From: Aeromicrobium sp.
GTDB taxonomy: Bacteria; Actinomycetota; Actinomycetes; Propionibacteriales; Nocardioidaceae
Assembly: GCA_023254755.1 (NCBI GenBank)
Contig: JALRKU010000224.1
Span: forward strand, 1-11,449
Direction of reading: 5' to 3'
DNA length: 11,449 nucleotides
A model generated the notes under the pieces. That model was given only the letters and a program-made list of their open reading frames with translations, ran no database searches and was not told where the DNA came from. Positions 1 to 6,397 of the stretch are shown here, in pieces (position 1 is the first letter of the stretch; each line of letters starts with the position of its first letter). Both the position numbers and the translations under genes were made by a program.

Positions 1-434
1 ATCTGCGGTCGACCCGCGCCGCCGGCGTAGCGGACGTGCAGGTCGCGGCCGACGACCTCCCACCGGTCGTCGCCGGTGGAGCACGTGCGGGCCTTCTCGA
101 TCGCCGCGGCCGAGGGCTCGGCCAGGCCGAAGGTGATGTACGACCACTTCGGCTCGAGCACCTCGAACGGATGGGCGGCCCGCGCGGCGACCAGCTCGTC
201 GTGGGTGCGCGAGATGGCCTCGCGGAAGAACCCGAACTCGGCGAGGACGGCCTGCTCGAGCGCGCGATCGAAGGCGTCCGGGTCTCCGGGCACGTCGGCC
301 ACGAGGTTGCCCGACGCGATGTACGTCGACACGCCGGTGGCGCCGAGGTCGGTCGCCAGCTCGCGCAGCCGCGCCATGGGCAGCTGCGCTCCACCGACGT
401 TGACGGCGCGGAGCAGGATCGCGCGGACGGTCAT
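1..434 (-). CDS. DUF1697 family protein, C-terminus cut by window edge
   Basis: The reading frame runs from an ATG at 432-434 off the left edge, giving 144 residues that begin MTVRAILLRAVNVGG. The N-terminal 'LLRAVNVGG' strand, the 'LREL-TDLGATGVSTYIASGNLVAD' block (about residues 23-49) and the late 'GRDLHVRYAGGAGR' stretch (compare 'hYPDGxGRSKL' in the family) match DUF1697 proteins. These are small cytoplasmic proteins of unknown biochemical role, usually about 175-185 aa, so about 30-40 C-terminal residues lie outside the window. The start is only 9 bases after the stop of the small membrane ORF upstream (444-676), with a weak GGGTCGG element before it, so it is probably the last gene of the transporter operon. 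The family call is firm. No function should be assigned. Confidence 0.85.
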   Translation of the reverse strand, partial: MTVRAILLRAVNVGGAQLPMARLRELATDLGATGVSTYIASGNLVADVPGDPDAFDRALEQAVLAEFGFFREAISRTHDELVAARAAHPFEVLEPKWSYITFGLAEPSAAAIEKARTCSTGDDRWEVVGRDLHVRYAGGAGRPQ

Positions 435-443
435 GGGCCGACC

Positions 444-676
444 CTACGACGAGACGACGACGAGCATCACGACGAGCGCGGCGACGCCGAGCAGGCCGAC
501 CCCTGCGCGGACCAGCAGCACCACCGAGGTCACGACCCCGGCGGCCAGCAGCAGCCACTCGAGCAGGATGCCGCCGAAGAAGACGAGCGTTCCCTCGGGT
601 GCGCAGATCAGGGGGTCGTCACCGGAGCTGCTACGGCCCAGTCCGCGCCGCGTCGGACGGAGGAGGATTCGGCCAT
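444..676 (-). pseudogene. Small two-helix membrane protein, apparently frameshifted
   Basis: Downstream of the transporter the minus strand encodes a hydrophobic stretch starting 'LICAPEGTLVFFGGILLEWL' and ending at a TAG at 444-446. It is long enough for two membrane helices. This frame has no ATG, GTG or TTG before the hydrophobic part. An ATG at 674-676, 9 bases after the transporter stop, opens a different frame (MAESSSVRRGADWAVAAPVTTP) that hits TGA just after a run of five G's at 611-615. One extra base in that run would fuse the two pieces into a 77-aa protein: a polar N-terminus followed by two helices. The close spacing on both sides (9 bases to each neighbour) argues that this is a real gene. 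It could be a genuine frameshift mutation, a sequencing error in the homopolymer, or a gene with a rare start such as CTG near 604. Family not recognised. Confidence 0.4.
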
Positions 677-685
677 CCCCGAAGA

Positions 686-2140
686 CTAGGCCTCCGTGCG
701 GCGCGGCAGCAGCGAGATGGCGGCGACCATGACGACGGCTGCGATCGCCGCACCGACGTAGACCGCGTGGATCGCGGGGTGGAGCACTCCGGTGTCGAGG
801 TGCTCCAGGTCCGGGTGGTCGCCCCCGAGACGGCGCGCGACGACGCCGTTGGCGATCGCGCCGAAGATCGCGATGCCGACGGCGCTGCCGACCGAGCGGG
901 CGAACATGTTCGCCCCCGTCACGACGCCGCGGCTGCGCCAGTCGACCGACGACTGGGCGAGCACCAGCGTCGGCGATGCGATGAGTCCCAGGCCGCCGCC
1001 GATCAGGAACGCCGAGCCGGCCAGGTGGAGCACCGAGCTGTCGGGGTCGACGAGGAGCAGCGTGCCCGCTCCCGCCAGGATCAGCGCGCTGCCGATCAGT
1101 GCGGTGTCGCGGAATCCGATGCGCAGGTACAGCCGACCTGCCTGCGACGCCGCGATGGGCCAGCCGATCGTCATCGCGGCGACCGCGAAGCCCGCCGTGA
1201 GGGCGCCCGTGCCGAGCACGCCCTGGGCGTACAACGGGACGTACGACGTGAGCCCGACCATCAGGACGCCGACCACGAGCGAGGCCGCGTTGACCCCGTT
1301 GAGGACCCGGCCGCCGAAGATCCACAGCGGCAGCACGGGTTCGGGTGCTCGGCGCTCGACCAGCACGAAGGCGACGAGGAGCGCGACCGCGACGGTCAGC
1401 ACCGCGATGCTGGTGGGCGAGTCCCACGCCCAGGCCACGCCGCCCTCGAGCAGGCCGAGGATCAGCAGCGTTCCGCCGACCGCGAGCAGCACCGCACCGA
1501 GCACGTCGATGCGCGGACGCGACGGCGTGACGTCCTCGCTGAAGCGGCGCAGCAGCACGACCGCGAGGGCGCCGATCGGCACGTTGACGAAGAAGATCCA
1601 GCGCCACGACACGTAGTCGGAGAACACGCCGCCGAGCGTCGGCCCGACGACCGACGCCGCGCCCCACACGCTGGCGATGTAGCCCTGGACCTTGGCGCGC
1701 TCGGCCACCGTGTAGAGGTCGCCGACGATCGTCATGCTCATCGGCAGCACGGCGCCGGCGCCGAGTCCTTGCACGGCGCGGAACACGATGAGCGACACCA
1801 TGCCCCACGCGACGCCGCACAGCACCGAGCCGAGGACGAACAGCCCGACGCCGACGAGCATGACCGGCTTGCGGCCGATCACGTCGGCGACCTTGCCGTA
1901 GATCGGCACGGACACCGCCTGGGCGAGCAGGTACACCGAGAACAGCCAGGGGAACTGGGAGAAGCCGCCGAGGTCCTCGACCACCGCCGGCACCGCGGTG
2001 GCGAGGATCGTCGCGTCGATCGCGACGAGCCCGGTCGCCAGCATCACCGCCAGCAGGACGGGCCCGCGCTCGGAGCGCAGGCCGACGGAACGGCGGTCGA
2101 TCGACGGCGAGGCACTCACTCCCGTCGCAACCCGTTCCAT
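686..2140 (-). CDS. MFS drug-efflux transporter, DHA2 (14-helix) type
   Basis: The 484-aa product is a proton-driven inner-membrane multidrug exporter of the EmrB/QacA class, and the length is normal for that 14-helix group. Visible marks (numbered from the ATG): 'AIDATILATAVPAV' in helix 1 (Asp42), the MFS motif A 'GKVADVIGRK' in the loop after helix 2 (82-91), 'QGLGAGAVLP' in helix 4, the antiporter motif C 'GAASVVGPTLGG' in helix 5 (160-171) and the family block 'SWRWIFFVNVPIG' (178-190). Hydrophobic segments continue to the C-terminal 'LLPRRTEA'. I chose the ATG at 2138-2140; an in-frame GTG at 2159-2161 would add seven residues, and neither has a strong ribosome site. The substrate cannot be read from sequence. 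It lies downstream of fadH on the same strand, but 295 repeat-rich bases separate them, so co-transcription is doubtful. Confidence 0.9.
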   Translation of the reverse strand: MERVATGVSASPSIDRRSVGLRSERGPVLLAVMLATGLVAIDATILATAVPAVVEDLGGFSQFPWLFSVYLLAQAVSVPIYGKVADVIGRKPVMLVGVGLFVLGSVLCGVAWGMVSLIVFRAVQGLGAGAVLPMSMTIVGDLYTVAERAKVQGYIASVWGAASVVGPTLGGVFSDYVSWRWIFFVNVPIGALAVVLLRRFSEDVTPSRPRIDVLGAVLLAVGGTLLILGLLEGGVAWAWDSPTSIAVLTVAVALLVAFVLVERRAPEPVLPLWIFGGRVLNGVNAASLVVGVLMVGLTSYVPLYAQGVLGTGALTAGFAVAAMTIGWPIAASQAGRLYLRIGFRDTALIGSALILAGAGTLLLVDPDSSVLHLAGSAFLIGGGLGLIASPTLVLAQSSVDWRSRGVVTGANMFARSVGSAVGIAIFGAIANGVVARRLGGDHPDLEHLDTGVLHPAIHAVYVGAAIAAVVMVAAISLLPRRTEA

Positions 2141-2435
2141 CTCGCAACCATTCCCGCGCACCCGGCCCTGGGCGGTGAGTGTGCGACCTGTCGCGGGCCG
2201 GCGGTGGCTGAGCGTCGCATCCCGCCGCTGGGCGGTGGCGGAGCGACCTCTCGGCGGTGCCGATGGGTCGCCCAGGTACCGCTCAACCCAACGGTCCCCG
2301 CGTCACAGCCTCGCGGCGAGCTCGGTTCCTTCTGCTCGCTCGCACCGCCCGCCGATCGGCGACTGCGTCGCTACAGGCGGGCGGCGAGCTCGGTCCTGCT
2401 GGGTCGCTCGCGGCGCTCGGGCGGGACGCTTCGCG
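2141..2435. other. Gene-free gap between fadH and the transporter
   Basis: These 295 bases hold no credible gene. From right to left along the minus transcripts they contain the tandem TELAARL-stop copies, the perfect palindrome CGCCGATCGGCG at 2350-2361, a short unique stretch (about 2258-2298) and the three 30-bp units. I see no GC hairpin followed by a T-run, so no intrinsic terminator can be placed. The transporter promoter should lie near 2141-2200, but I could not assign boxes. Confidence 0.6.
2169..2257. repeat. Three degenerate units of about 30 bp
   Basis: Three adjacent units begin with GGCGGTG at 2171, 2200 and 2231. Each continues with a GCGACCT-like or GCGTCGCAT-like core and a C/G-rich end. 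Units two and three share the pattern GGCGGTGGC-GAGCG. No reading frame is preserved across them. They look like intergenic repeat elements of the kind dispersed in high-GC actinobacterial genomes. With one window I cannot tell whether they are dispersed. They could also fold in the mRNA leader upstream of the transporter. Confidence 0.5.
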
Positions 2436-2459
2436 TCACAGCCTCGCGGCGAGCTCGGT
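2299..2459. repeat. Tandem copies of the fadH 3' end, 65-68 bp period
   Basis: A perfect 28-base direct repeat occurs at 2299-2326 and 2432-2459. A diverged copy at 2370-2394 matches 20 of 25 positions, and similarity between the first two units continues about 30 bases to the right ('CTCGCTCGC', 'GGTCGCTCGC'). The rightmost copy is the 3' end of fadH, including its stop codon. On the minus strand all three copies encode the peptide TELAARL followed by a stop (TGA, TAG, TGA), each in a different frame. The array fills the fadH-transporter gap. It may be a local tandem duplication of the gene tail, or a repeat element that captured the end of fadH. Confidence 0.75.
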
Positions 2460-4457
2460 GGCCTGCTTGATGGCGCGCTTGGCGTCGAGCTCGGCGGCGA
2501 CGTCGGCGCCACCGATGACGTGGACCGGGACACCGGTGGCCTCGAGCGGCTCGACCAGGTCGCGGACCGACTCCTGGCCGGTGCACAGCACGATCGTGTC
2601 GACCGCCAGCACCCGCGACTCGGCGTCGTCGCCCTCGCCGATCGTCACGTGCAGGCCGGCGTCGTCGATGCGGTCGTAGCGGACCCCGCGGACCATCTCG
2701 ACGCCGGAGTCCTTCAGCGTCGCCCGGTGCACCCAGCCGGTCGTCTTGCCCAGGCCCTTGCCGAGCTCGCTCGTCTTGCGCTGCAGCAGCGTGACCTGAC
2801 GCCGCGGCGGCGCCTGCACCTTGGTGGCCAGCCCGCCGCGCTCCAGGGCCGGGTCGGTGACGCCCCAGCGCTCCATCCAGTGCTCGAGCGACTCGCCCGG
2901 GTCGTGCAGCAGGAACTCGGCGACGTCGAAGCCGATGCCGCCGGCACCCAGGATCGCGACCGTGTCGCCGACGGGCGCGCCGTGGCGGATGACGTCCTGG
3001 TAGGACACGACCGACGGGTGGTCGACGCCCGGGATGCTCGGCACCCGCGGCTCGACGCCGGTCGCCACCACGACCTCGTCGAACCCGGCGAGGTCGTCGG
3101 CGGTCACCCGACGGCCCAGGTGCACCGCGACCTCGGCGAGCTCCAGCCGCCGGCGGTAGTAGCGCAGCGTCTCGGCGAACTCCTCCTTGCCCGGGATGCG
3201 CATCGCGAGGGAGAACTGGCCGCCCACGTCGGACAGCGCCTCGAACAGCTCGACCTGGTGCCCCCGCCCCGCCAGCTCGGTCGCCGCCGCCAGCCCGGCC
3301 GGGCCGGCGCCCACCACGGCGATGCGCTTGACCGTGCGCGTGGGCGACAGCACGAGCTGCGTCTCGTGACCGGCACGCGGGTTGATCATGCACGTCGCGC
3401 GCTGGTTCCTGAACGTGTGGTCCAGGCACGCCTGGTTGCACGCGATGCACGTGTTGATCTCGTCGGCGCGGTCCTCGGCCGCCTTCTGCACGAAGTACGG
3501 GTCGGACAGCAGCGGCCGGGCCATCGACACCAGATCGGCCTCGCCGTCGGCGAGGATGCGCTCGGCGATCTCGGGGGTGTTGATGCGGTTCGACGCCACG
3601 ACGGGCACCGACACCTCGGGCCGCAGCTTGCCGGTGACCCAGGAGAACGCGGCCCGCGGCACCGACGTGACGATCGTCGGGATGCGGGCCTCGTGCCAGC
3701 CGATGCCGGTGTTGATGATGGAGACCCCGGCGTCCTCGAGGTGCTTCGCGAGGGCCACGGTCTCGTCCCACGACTGGGCGTCGTCGACGAGGTCGAGCAG
3801 GCTCATCCGGTACATCACGACGAAGTCGTCGCCGACCAGCTCGCGGGTGCGCCGCACGACCTCGATCGGGAACCGCATGCGCTTCTCGGCGGTCCCGCCC
3901 CACGCGTCGGTGCGGTCGTTGGTCCGGGCCGCCAGCATCTGGTTGATCAGGTAGCCCTCGGACCCCATGATCTCGACGCCGTCGTACCCGGCGCGGCGGG
4001 CCAGCACGGCCGATCGCGCGAAGTCGGTGGCGGTGCGGTCGACCTCGGCGGTCGACATCGCCCTGGGCGCACCGAACGGCGTGATGGGCGACTTCACGGT
4101 CGACGCACCCCGCTTGAACGGGTGGTAGCCGTAGCGGCCGGCGTGCAGGATCTGCAGCGCGATCTTGCCGTCGTGCTCGTGCACGGCGTCAGTCACGAGG
4201 CGGTGCTTGTCGGCGAGCCTGCGCGACGTCATCAGGGAGCCGAACGGCAGCAGCCAGCCGTGGCGGTTGGGGGCGTAGCCGCCCGTGACCGAGAGGGCGA
4301 CGCCGCCCTTGGCCCGCTCGGCGAAGTAGGCGGCGAGCTCGGGCAGGTGCCGGGCTCGGTCCTCCAGCCCGGTGTGCATCGAGCCCATGATCACCCGGTT
4401 GCGCAGGGTCGTGTGGCCCAGGTCGAGCGGGCTGAGCAGGTGCGGGTAGCGGGTCAT
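2436..4457 (-). CDS. fadH: NADPH-dependent 2,4-dienoyl-CoA reductase
   Basis: The 673-aa product matches E. coli FadH (672 aa) along its whole length. It reduces 2,4-dienoyl-CoA esters with NADPH so that polyunsaturated fatty acids can complete beta-oxidation in the cytoplasm. The N-terminal FMN barrel (about 1-360) starts 'LLSPLDLGHTTLRNRVIMGSMHTGLE' in an Old Yellow Enzyme fashion. Tyr169 in 'GSEGYLIN' and His255 in 'GIGWHEARIP' are the catalytic pair (Tyr166/His252 in E. coli). Cys337, 340, 344 and 356 keep the exact spacing of the 4Fe-4S ligands. An FAD-binding fold follows (VVGAGPAGLA, 381-390), then the NADPH fold (AILGAGGIGF, 501-510). The ATG has a good AGGAG site six bases upstream. 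The gene is transcribed divergently from the small membrane gene, with 41 bases between them. Its last codons are part of a tandem repeat. No residue expected to be essential is missing. Confidence 0.97.
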   Translation of the reverse strand: MTRYPHLLSPLDLGHTTLRNRVIMGSMHTGLEDRARHLPELAAYFAERAKGGVALSVTGGYAPNRHGWLLPFGSLMTSRRLADKHRLVTDAVHEHDGKIALQILHAGRYGYHPFKRGASTVKSPITPFGAPRAMSTAEVDRTATDFARSAVLARRAGYDGVEIMGSEGYLINQMLAARTNDRTDAWGGTAEKRMRFPIEVVRRTRELVGDDFVVMYRMSLLDLVDDAQSWDETVALAKHLEDAGVSIINTGIGWHEARIPTIVTSVPRAAFSWVTGKLRPEVSVPVVASNRINTPEIAERILADGEADLVSMARPLLSDPYFVQKAAEDRADEINTCIACNQACLDHTFRNQRATCMINPRAGHETQLVLSPTRTVKRIAVVGAGPAGLAAATELAGRGHQVELFEALSDVGGQFSLAMRIPGKEEFAETLRYYRRRLELAEVAVHLGRRVTADDLAGFDEVVVATGVEPRVPSIPGVDHPSVVSYQDVIRHGAPVGDTVAILGAGGIGFDVAEFLLHDPGESLEHWMERWGVTDPALERGGLATKVQAPPRRQVTLLQRKTSELGKGLGKTTGWVHRATLKDSGVEMVRGVRYDRIDDAGLHVTIGEGDDAESRVLAVDTIVLCTGQESVRDLVEPLEATGVPVHVIGGADVAAELDAKRAIKQATELAARL

Positions 4458-4463
4458 CGGGGG

Positions 4464-4468
4464 CTCCT
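4464..4468 (-). promoter_or_regulatory. Ribosome binding site of fadH
   Basis: AGGAG on the minus strand, six bases before the ATG at 4455-4457. It is one of the few strong Shine-Dalgarno sites in the window and fixes the fadH start. Confidence 0.75.
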
Positions 4469-4498
4469 GGCTGTTCGTGGAGGGGGGAGAATGGTCCG

Positions 4499-4735
4499 GT
4501 GATCTCGAGGACGAGTGCGAAGTTCCTGGTGCTGGCGGGCGTGTTCAACGTGGTGATCTGGCCGCGCTTCGCCAAGGCGGTGGTCGACGACGACCGGGCG
4601 TGGGCCGGTGAGCACTGGGGCAGTGCGCCGACCGCCTTCCTCTGGGTGCACGCGGTGCTGATCACGACCGCGGTCCTGGTGGGGCTCGGTGTGCTCGCGG
4701 TGGGCGTGCGCGCTCACCGCTCCTCCAGCGTCTGA
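4499..4735 (+). CDS. SCO4848-family small membrane protein
   Basis: A 78-aa protein with two hydrophobic helices (about residues 7-22 and 47-68), separated by a polar loop with 'FAKAVVDDDRAWAGEHWGSAPTAF', and a short basic tail 'RAHRSSSV'. The pattern of an N-terminal 'FLVLAGVFNVVIWPRF', then 'PTAFLWVHAVL', then a second helix matches the actinobacterial SCO4848 family, small integral membrane proteins of unknown role. The start is GTG at 4499, preceded by a purine-rich stretch (4479-4490). An ATG at 4491 is out of frame and stops after three codons. The gene diverges from fadH, and its last 22 bases overlap the 3' end of the padR gene on the other strand. Confidence 0.8.
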   Translation: MISRTSAKFLVLAGVFNVVIWPRFAKAVVDDDRAWAGEHWGSAPTAFLWVHAVLITTAVLVGLGVLAVGVRAHRSSSV

Positions 4736-5250
4736 AGGATCTCGTCGCACCAGGCGATCGCGCCCTGCTCGGTGCGGATGCCGCCTCGCAGCACGAGCCA
4801 GCCGCCCAGGTCGGCCTCTGACAGCGTGGTCGGGTCCGGGTAGAACCGGGCCGCGCTCTGCTCGTAGTAGGCGAGCACCTCGGCGTGGTGGGCCCGCTGC
4901 CGGCGCACGTCGTCGACGATGGCGTCGCGGTCGCCGAACGGCAGGGCGCGCAGCTTGACGGCGAAGGCGGTGCGCAGTCGCTCAGGTGGCGTGGGCTCGG
5001 CGGTCCAGCGGCGCAGCTCGGCCCGACCGGCGTCGGTGATGGCGTGCACCTTCTTGTCGGGTCGACCGTCCTGCGCGACGAGCTCGACGCTCACCAGGCC
5101 GTCGGACTCCATCCGGCCGAGCACCTTGTAGATCTGCTGGTGGGTCGCGCTCCAGAAGTGGCCGATCGAGGCGTCGAAGCGTCGCGCGAGCTCGTAGCCG
5201 CTGGCCGAGCGCTCCGCCAGCGACACCAGGATCGCGTGCTCCAGGGCCAT
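4714..5250 (-). CDS. PadR-family transcriptional regulator
   Basis: The 178-aa product starts MALEHAILVSLAERSASGYEL, the typical PadR winged-helix opening. It continues with 'HFWSATHQQIYKVLGRMESDGLV' (recognition helix, about 31-53) and the wing 'DKKVHAITDAGRAELRRW' (about 65-82). The C-terminal half (about 90-178) is helical, as in subfamily PadR proteins that dimerise through it. Such proteins usually repress a neighbouring exporter or detoxification gene and are released by small phenolic or drug-like ligands. The start codon follows a TACCGT box by six bases, so the message may be leaderless. The gene sits 24 bases after the FAD oxidoreductase on the same strand, and an inverted repeat just upstream (5281-5294) could be its own operator. 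Targets are not proven. The nearest candidates are itself and the FAD oxidoreductase. Confidence 0.92.
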   Translation of the reverse strand: MALEHAILVSLAERSASGYELARRFDASIGHFWSATHQQIYKVLGRMESDGLVSVELVAQDGRPDKKVHAITDAGRAELRRWTAEPTPPERLRTAFAVKLRALPFGDRDAIVDDVRRQRAHHAEVLAYYEQSAARFYPDPTTLSEADLGGWLVLRGGIRTEQGAIAWCDEILQTLEER

Positions 5251-5256
5251 GCGAGA

Positions 5257-5285
5257 ACGGTAGGCGTTGCGGCGTCACTGTGCAA
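5257..5285 (-). promoter_or_regulatory. Putative leaderless promoter of padR
   Basis: Reading the minus strand, TTGCAC (5280-5285) is followed after 17 bases by TACCGT (5257-5262), and the ATG begins seven bases after that box. The -10 fits the actinobacterial TANNNT pattern, while the -35 is poor (TTG only). The absence of any Shine-Dalgarno sequence supports transcription starting at the ATG. It lies partly within the 3' end of the FAD oxidoreductase gene. Confidence 0.4.
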
Positions 5286-6363
5286 CGAGTTGCATAACTG
5301 CGCGGGCGGCGTCACGCCCGGCGCGGTTGGCGCCGATCGTGCTGGCCGACGGCCCGTAGCCGACCAGCTGCACGCGGGGGTCGGCGACCGCGGTGGTGCC
5401 GTCGAGCTGGATGCCGCCCCGCGGGCTGCGCAGGTGCAGCGGGGCCAGGTGCTCGATCGCGGGCCGGAAGCCGGTGGCCCACAGGATCACGTCGACCGGC
5501 GCGAACGAGACACCATCGATCGGTGGGGCCCACCGCACGCCGCCGGGCTCGATGCGGGCGAACATCGGGCGCCGGGCCGCGTACACGCCGAGGCGTTCGG
5601 CCTCGCGCTCCTGCTCGCGCAGCCGCAGGCCGGTCACGCTGACGACGCTGCGCGGCGGCAGGCCCTGCCGCACCCGCTCCTCGACCTTGGCCACGACCTC
5701 GCGACCCACCTCGGGGGTGAACTCGGCGGTCGACCACACCGGCTCGCGGCGGGTGGTCCAGACGACCGAGGCCGCGATCGGCGCGATCGCGCCCAGGAAC
5801 TGGACGGCCGACGCGCCGCCGCCGACGACCAGCACGCGGCGGCCGCGGAAGTGCTCCGGCCCGGGGTACTCGACGGTGTGCAGCTGCTCGCCGGCGAAGG
5901 TCTCCTGGCCGGGGTAGTGGGGGACGAACGGACGGGTCCACGTGCCGGTCGCGTTGACCAGCGACCGCGACGTCCACGTGCGTCCGTCATCGGCCGTCGT
6001 GAGCAGGAGTCCGTCGCGGTCCTCGACCCGCACGACCCGGACGGGACGCACGACCGGCAGGTCGAAGCGTCGCTCGTAGTCGGCGAAGTACGCGGGCACG
6101 AACGTGTTGGCCCGCTCGGTGCCGACGTCGGGCGGCACGTCGAGACCGGGGAGGTCGGCGACCCGGTGCACGTCGTGCATGGTCAGGGCGTCCCACCGGT
6201 GCTGCCAGGCTCCGCCCGGGCGGTCGTCGGCGTCGAGCACGACGTGCGGCACCTGCCGGCGTGTGAGGTGGTACGACGTCGACAGCCCGGCCTGTCCTGC
6301 TCCGATGACCACGGCGTCCAGCACGTCCACGTCAGGAACAACTCGACACCGGCGTGGATCCAT
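5275..6363 (-). CDS. FMO-like FAD/NAD(P)H-dependent oxidoreductase
   Basis: The 362-aa product is a two-dinucleotide-fold flavoprotein of the group often annotated as CzcO-like or flavin-containing monooxygenase. The FAD site is 'AVVIGAGQAGLSTSYHL' (GAGQAG at 21-26) and 'GGAW' at 50-53 fits the following contact. The NAD(P)H site is 'VLVVGGGASAVQ' (177-188), and the 'ILWATGFRP' motif (293-301) closes the core. Between them 'FAGEQLHTVEY' (156-166) fits the monooxygenase fingerprint FxGxxxHxxx(W/Y), so oxygenation of a small substrate is plausible. The substrate is unknown. It is shorter than classical FMOs (about 450+ aa) but normal for this bacterial subgroup. I take the ATG at 6361-6363, whose start fits a leaderless promoter; a GTG at 6328-6330 would drop 11 residues and also give a natural N-terminus. 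It diverges from the ABC operon, with 14 bases between start codons. Confidence 0.88.
   Translation of the reverse strand: MDPRRCRVVPDVDVLDAVVIGAGQAGLSTSYHLTRRQVPHVVLDADDRPGGAWQHRWDALTMHDVHRVADLPGLDVPPDVGTERANTFVPAYFADYERRFDLPVVRPVRVVRVEDRDGLLLTTADDGRTWTSRSLVNATGTWTRPFVPHYPGQETFAGEQLHTVEYPGPEHFRGRRVLVVGGGASAVQFLGAIAPIAASVVWTTRREPVWSTAEFTPEVGREVVAKVEERVRQGLPPRSVVSVTGLRLREQEREAERLGVYAARRPMFARIEPGGVRWAPPIDGVSFAPVDVILWATGFRPAIEHLAPLHLRSPRGGIQLDGTTAVADPRVQLVGYGPSASTIGANRAGRDAARAVMQLVAQ
5281..5294. promoter_or_regulatory. Inverted repeat, candidate PadR operator
   Basis: TGCAACGAGTTGCA has perfect six-base arms around GA. It overlaps the putative -35 box of padR and lies inside the last codons of the FAD oxidoreductase. 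A further GTTGC at 5266-5270 repeats one half-site on the other side of the spacer. Binding by PadR is an inference from position only. Confidence 0.35.
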
Positions 6364-6371
6364 GCCATATT
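6343..6371 (+). promoter_or_regulatory. Putative leaderless promoter of the ABC-TetR operon
   Basis: TCGACA (6343-6348, five of six to consensus) and CATATT (6366-6371, four of six) are 17 bases apart, and the ATG of the ATPase begins seven bases after the -10. There is no Shine-Dalgarno sequence before that ATG. This spacing is what a leaderless actinobacterial message would show. Confidence 0.55.
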
Positions 6372-6387
6372 CAACACATGTTGAATA
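6368..6387. promoter_or_regulatory. 20-bp inverted repeat, candidate TetR operator
   Basis: TATTCAACACATGTTGAATA has perfect nine-base arms around the two bases CA. It is an AT-rich island in GC-rich DNA. It covers the -10 region and the ATG of the ATPase, and the -10 of the opposing oxidoreductase promoter. A repressor bound here would block both directions. The TetR gene at the end of the plus-strand operon is the likeliest ligand; PadR is the alternative. Confidence 0.7.
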
Positions 6388-6397
6388 AAGCCGTCGA
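6369..6397 (-). promoter_or_regulatory. Putative leaderless promoter of the FAD oxidoreductase
   Basis: On the minus strand TCGACG (6392-6397) and TTGAAT (6369-6374) are 17 bases apart, and the ATG at 6363 starts about six bases after the -10. The -10 is half of the inverted repeat. Match quality is moderate (four of six each). It supports the longer start of the oxidoreductase. Confidence 0.35.

Noticed and set aside
2345..2366. Palindrome CGCCGATCGGCG as an intrinsic terminator for fadH
   Set aside because: It is perfect but has no loop and no adjacent T-run on the minus strand. A GC palindrome of this size is not rare in such DNA.
2169..2459. CRISPR array
   Set aside because: Repeats are few and diverged, period changes from about 30 to 66 bases, spacers are not unique, and there are no cas genes.
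599..2470. 623-codon plus-strand frame
   Set aside because: Antisense to the transporter, very rich in Arg, Asp and His, with no recognisable motif.
1998..4502. 834-codon open frame on the plus strand
   Set aside because: It lies antisense to fadH and the transporter start, its product is a low-complexity Arg/Gly/Val/His-rich sequence typical of GC-rich antisense frames, and fadH is unmistakable on the other strand.
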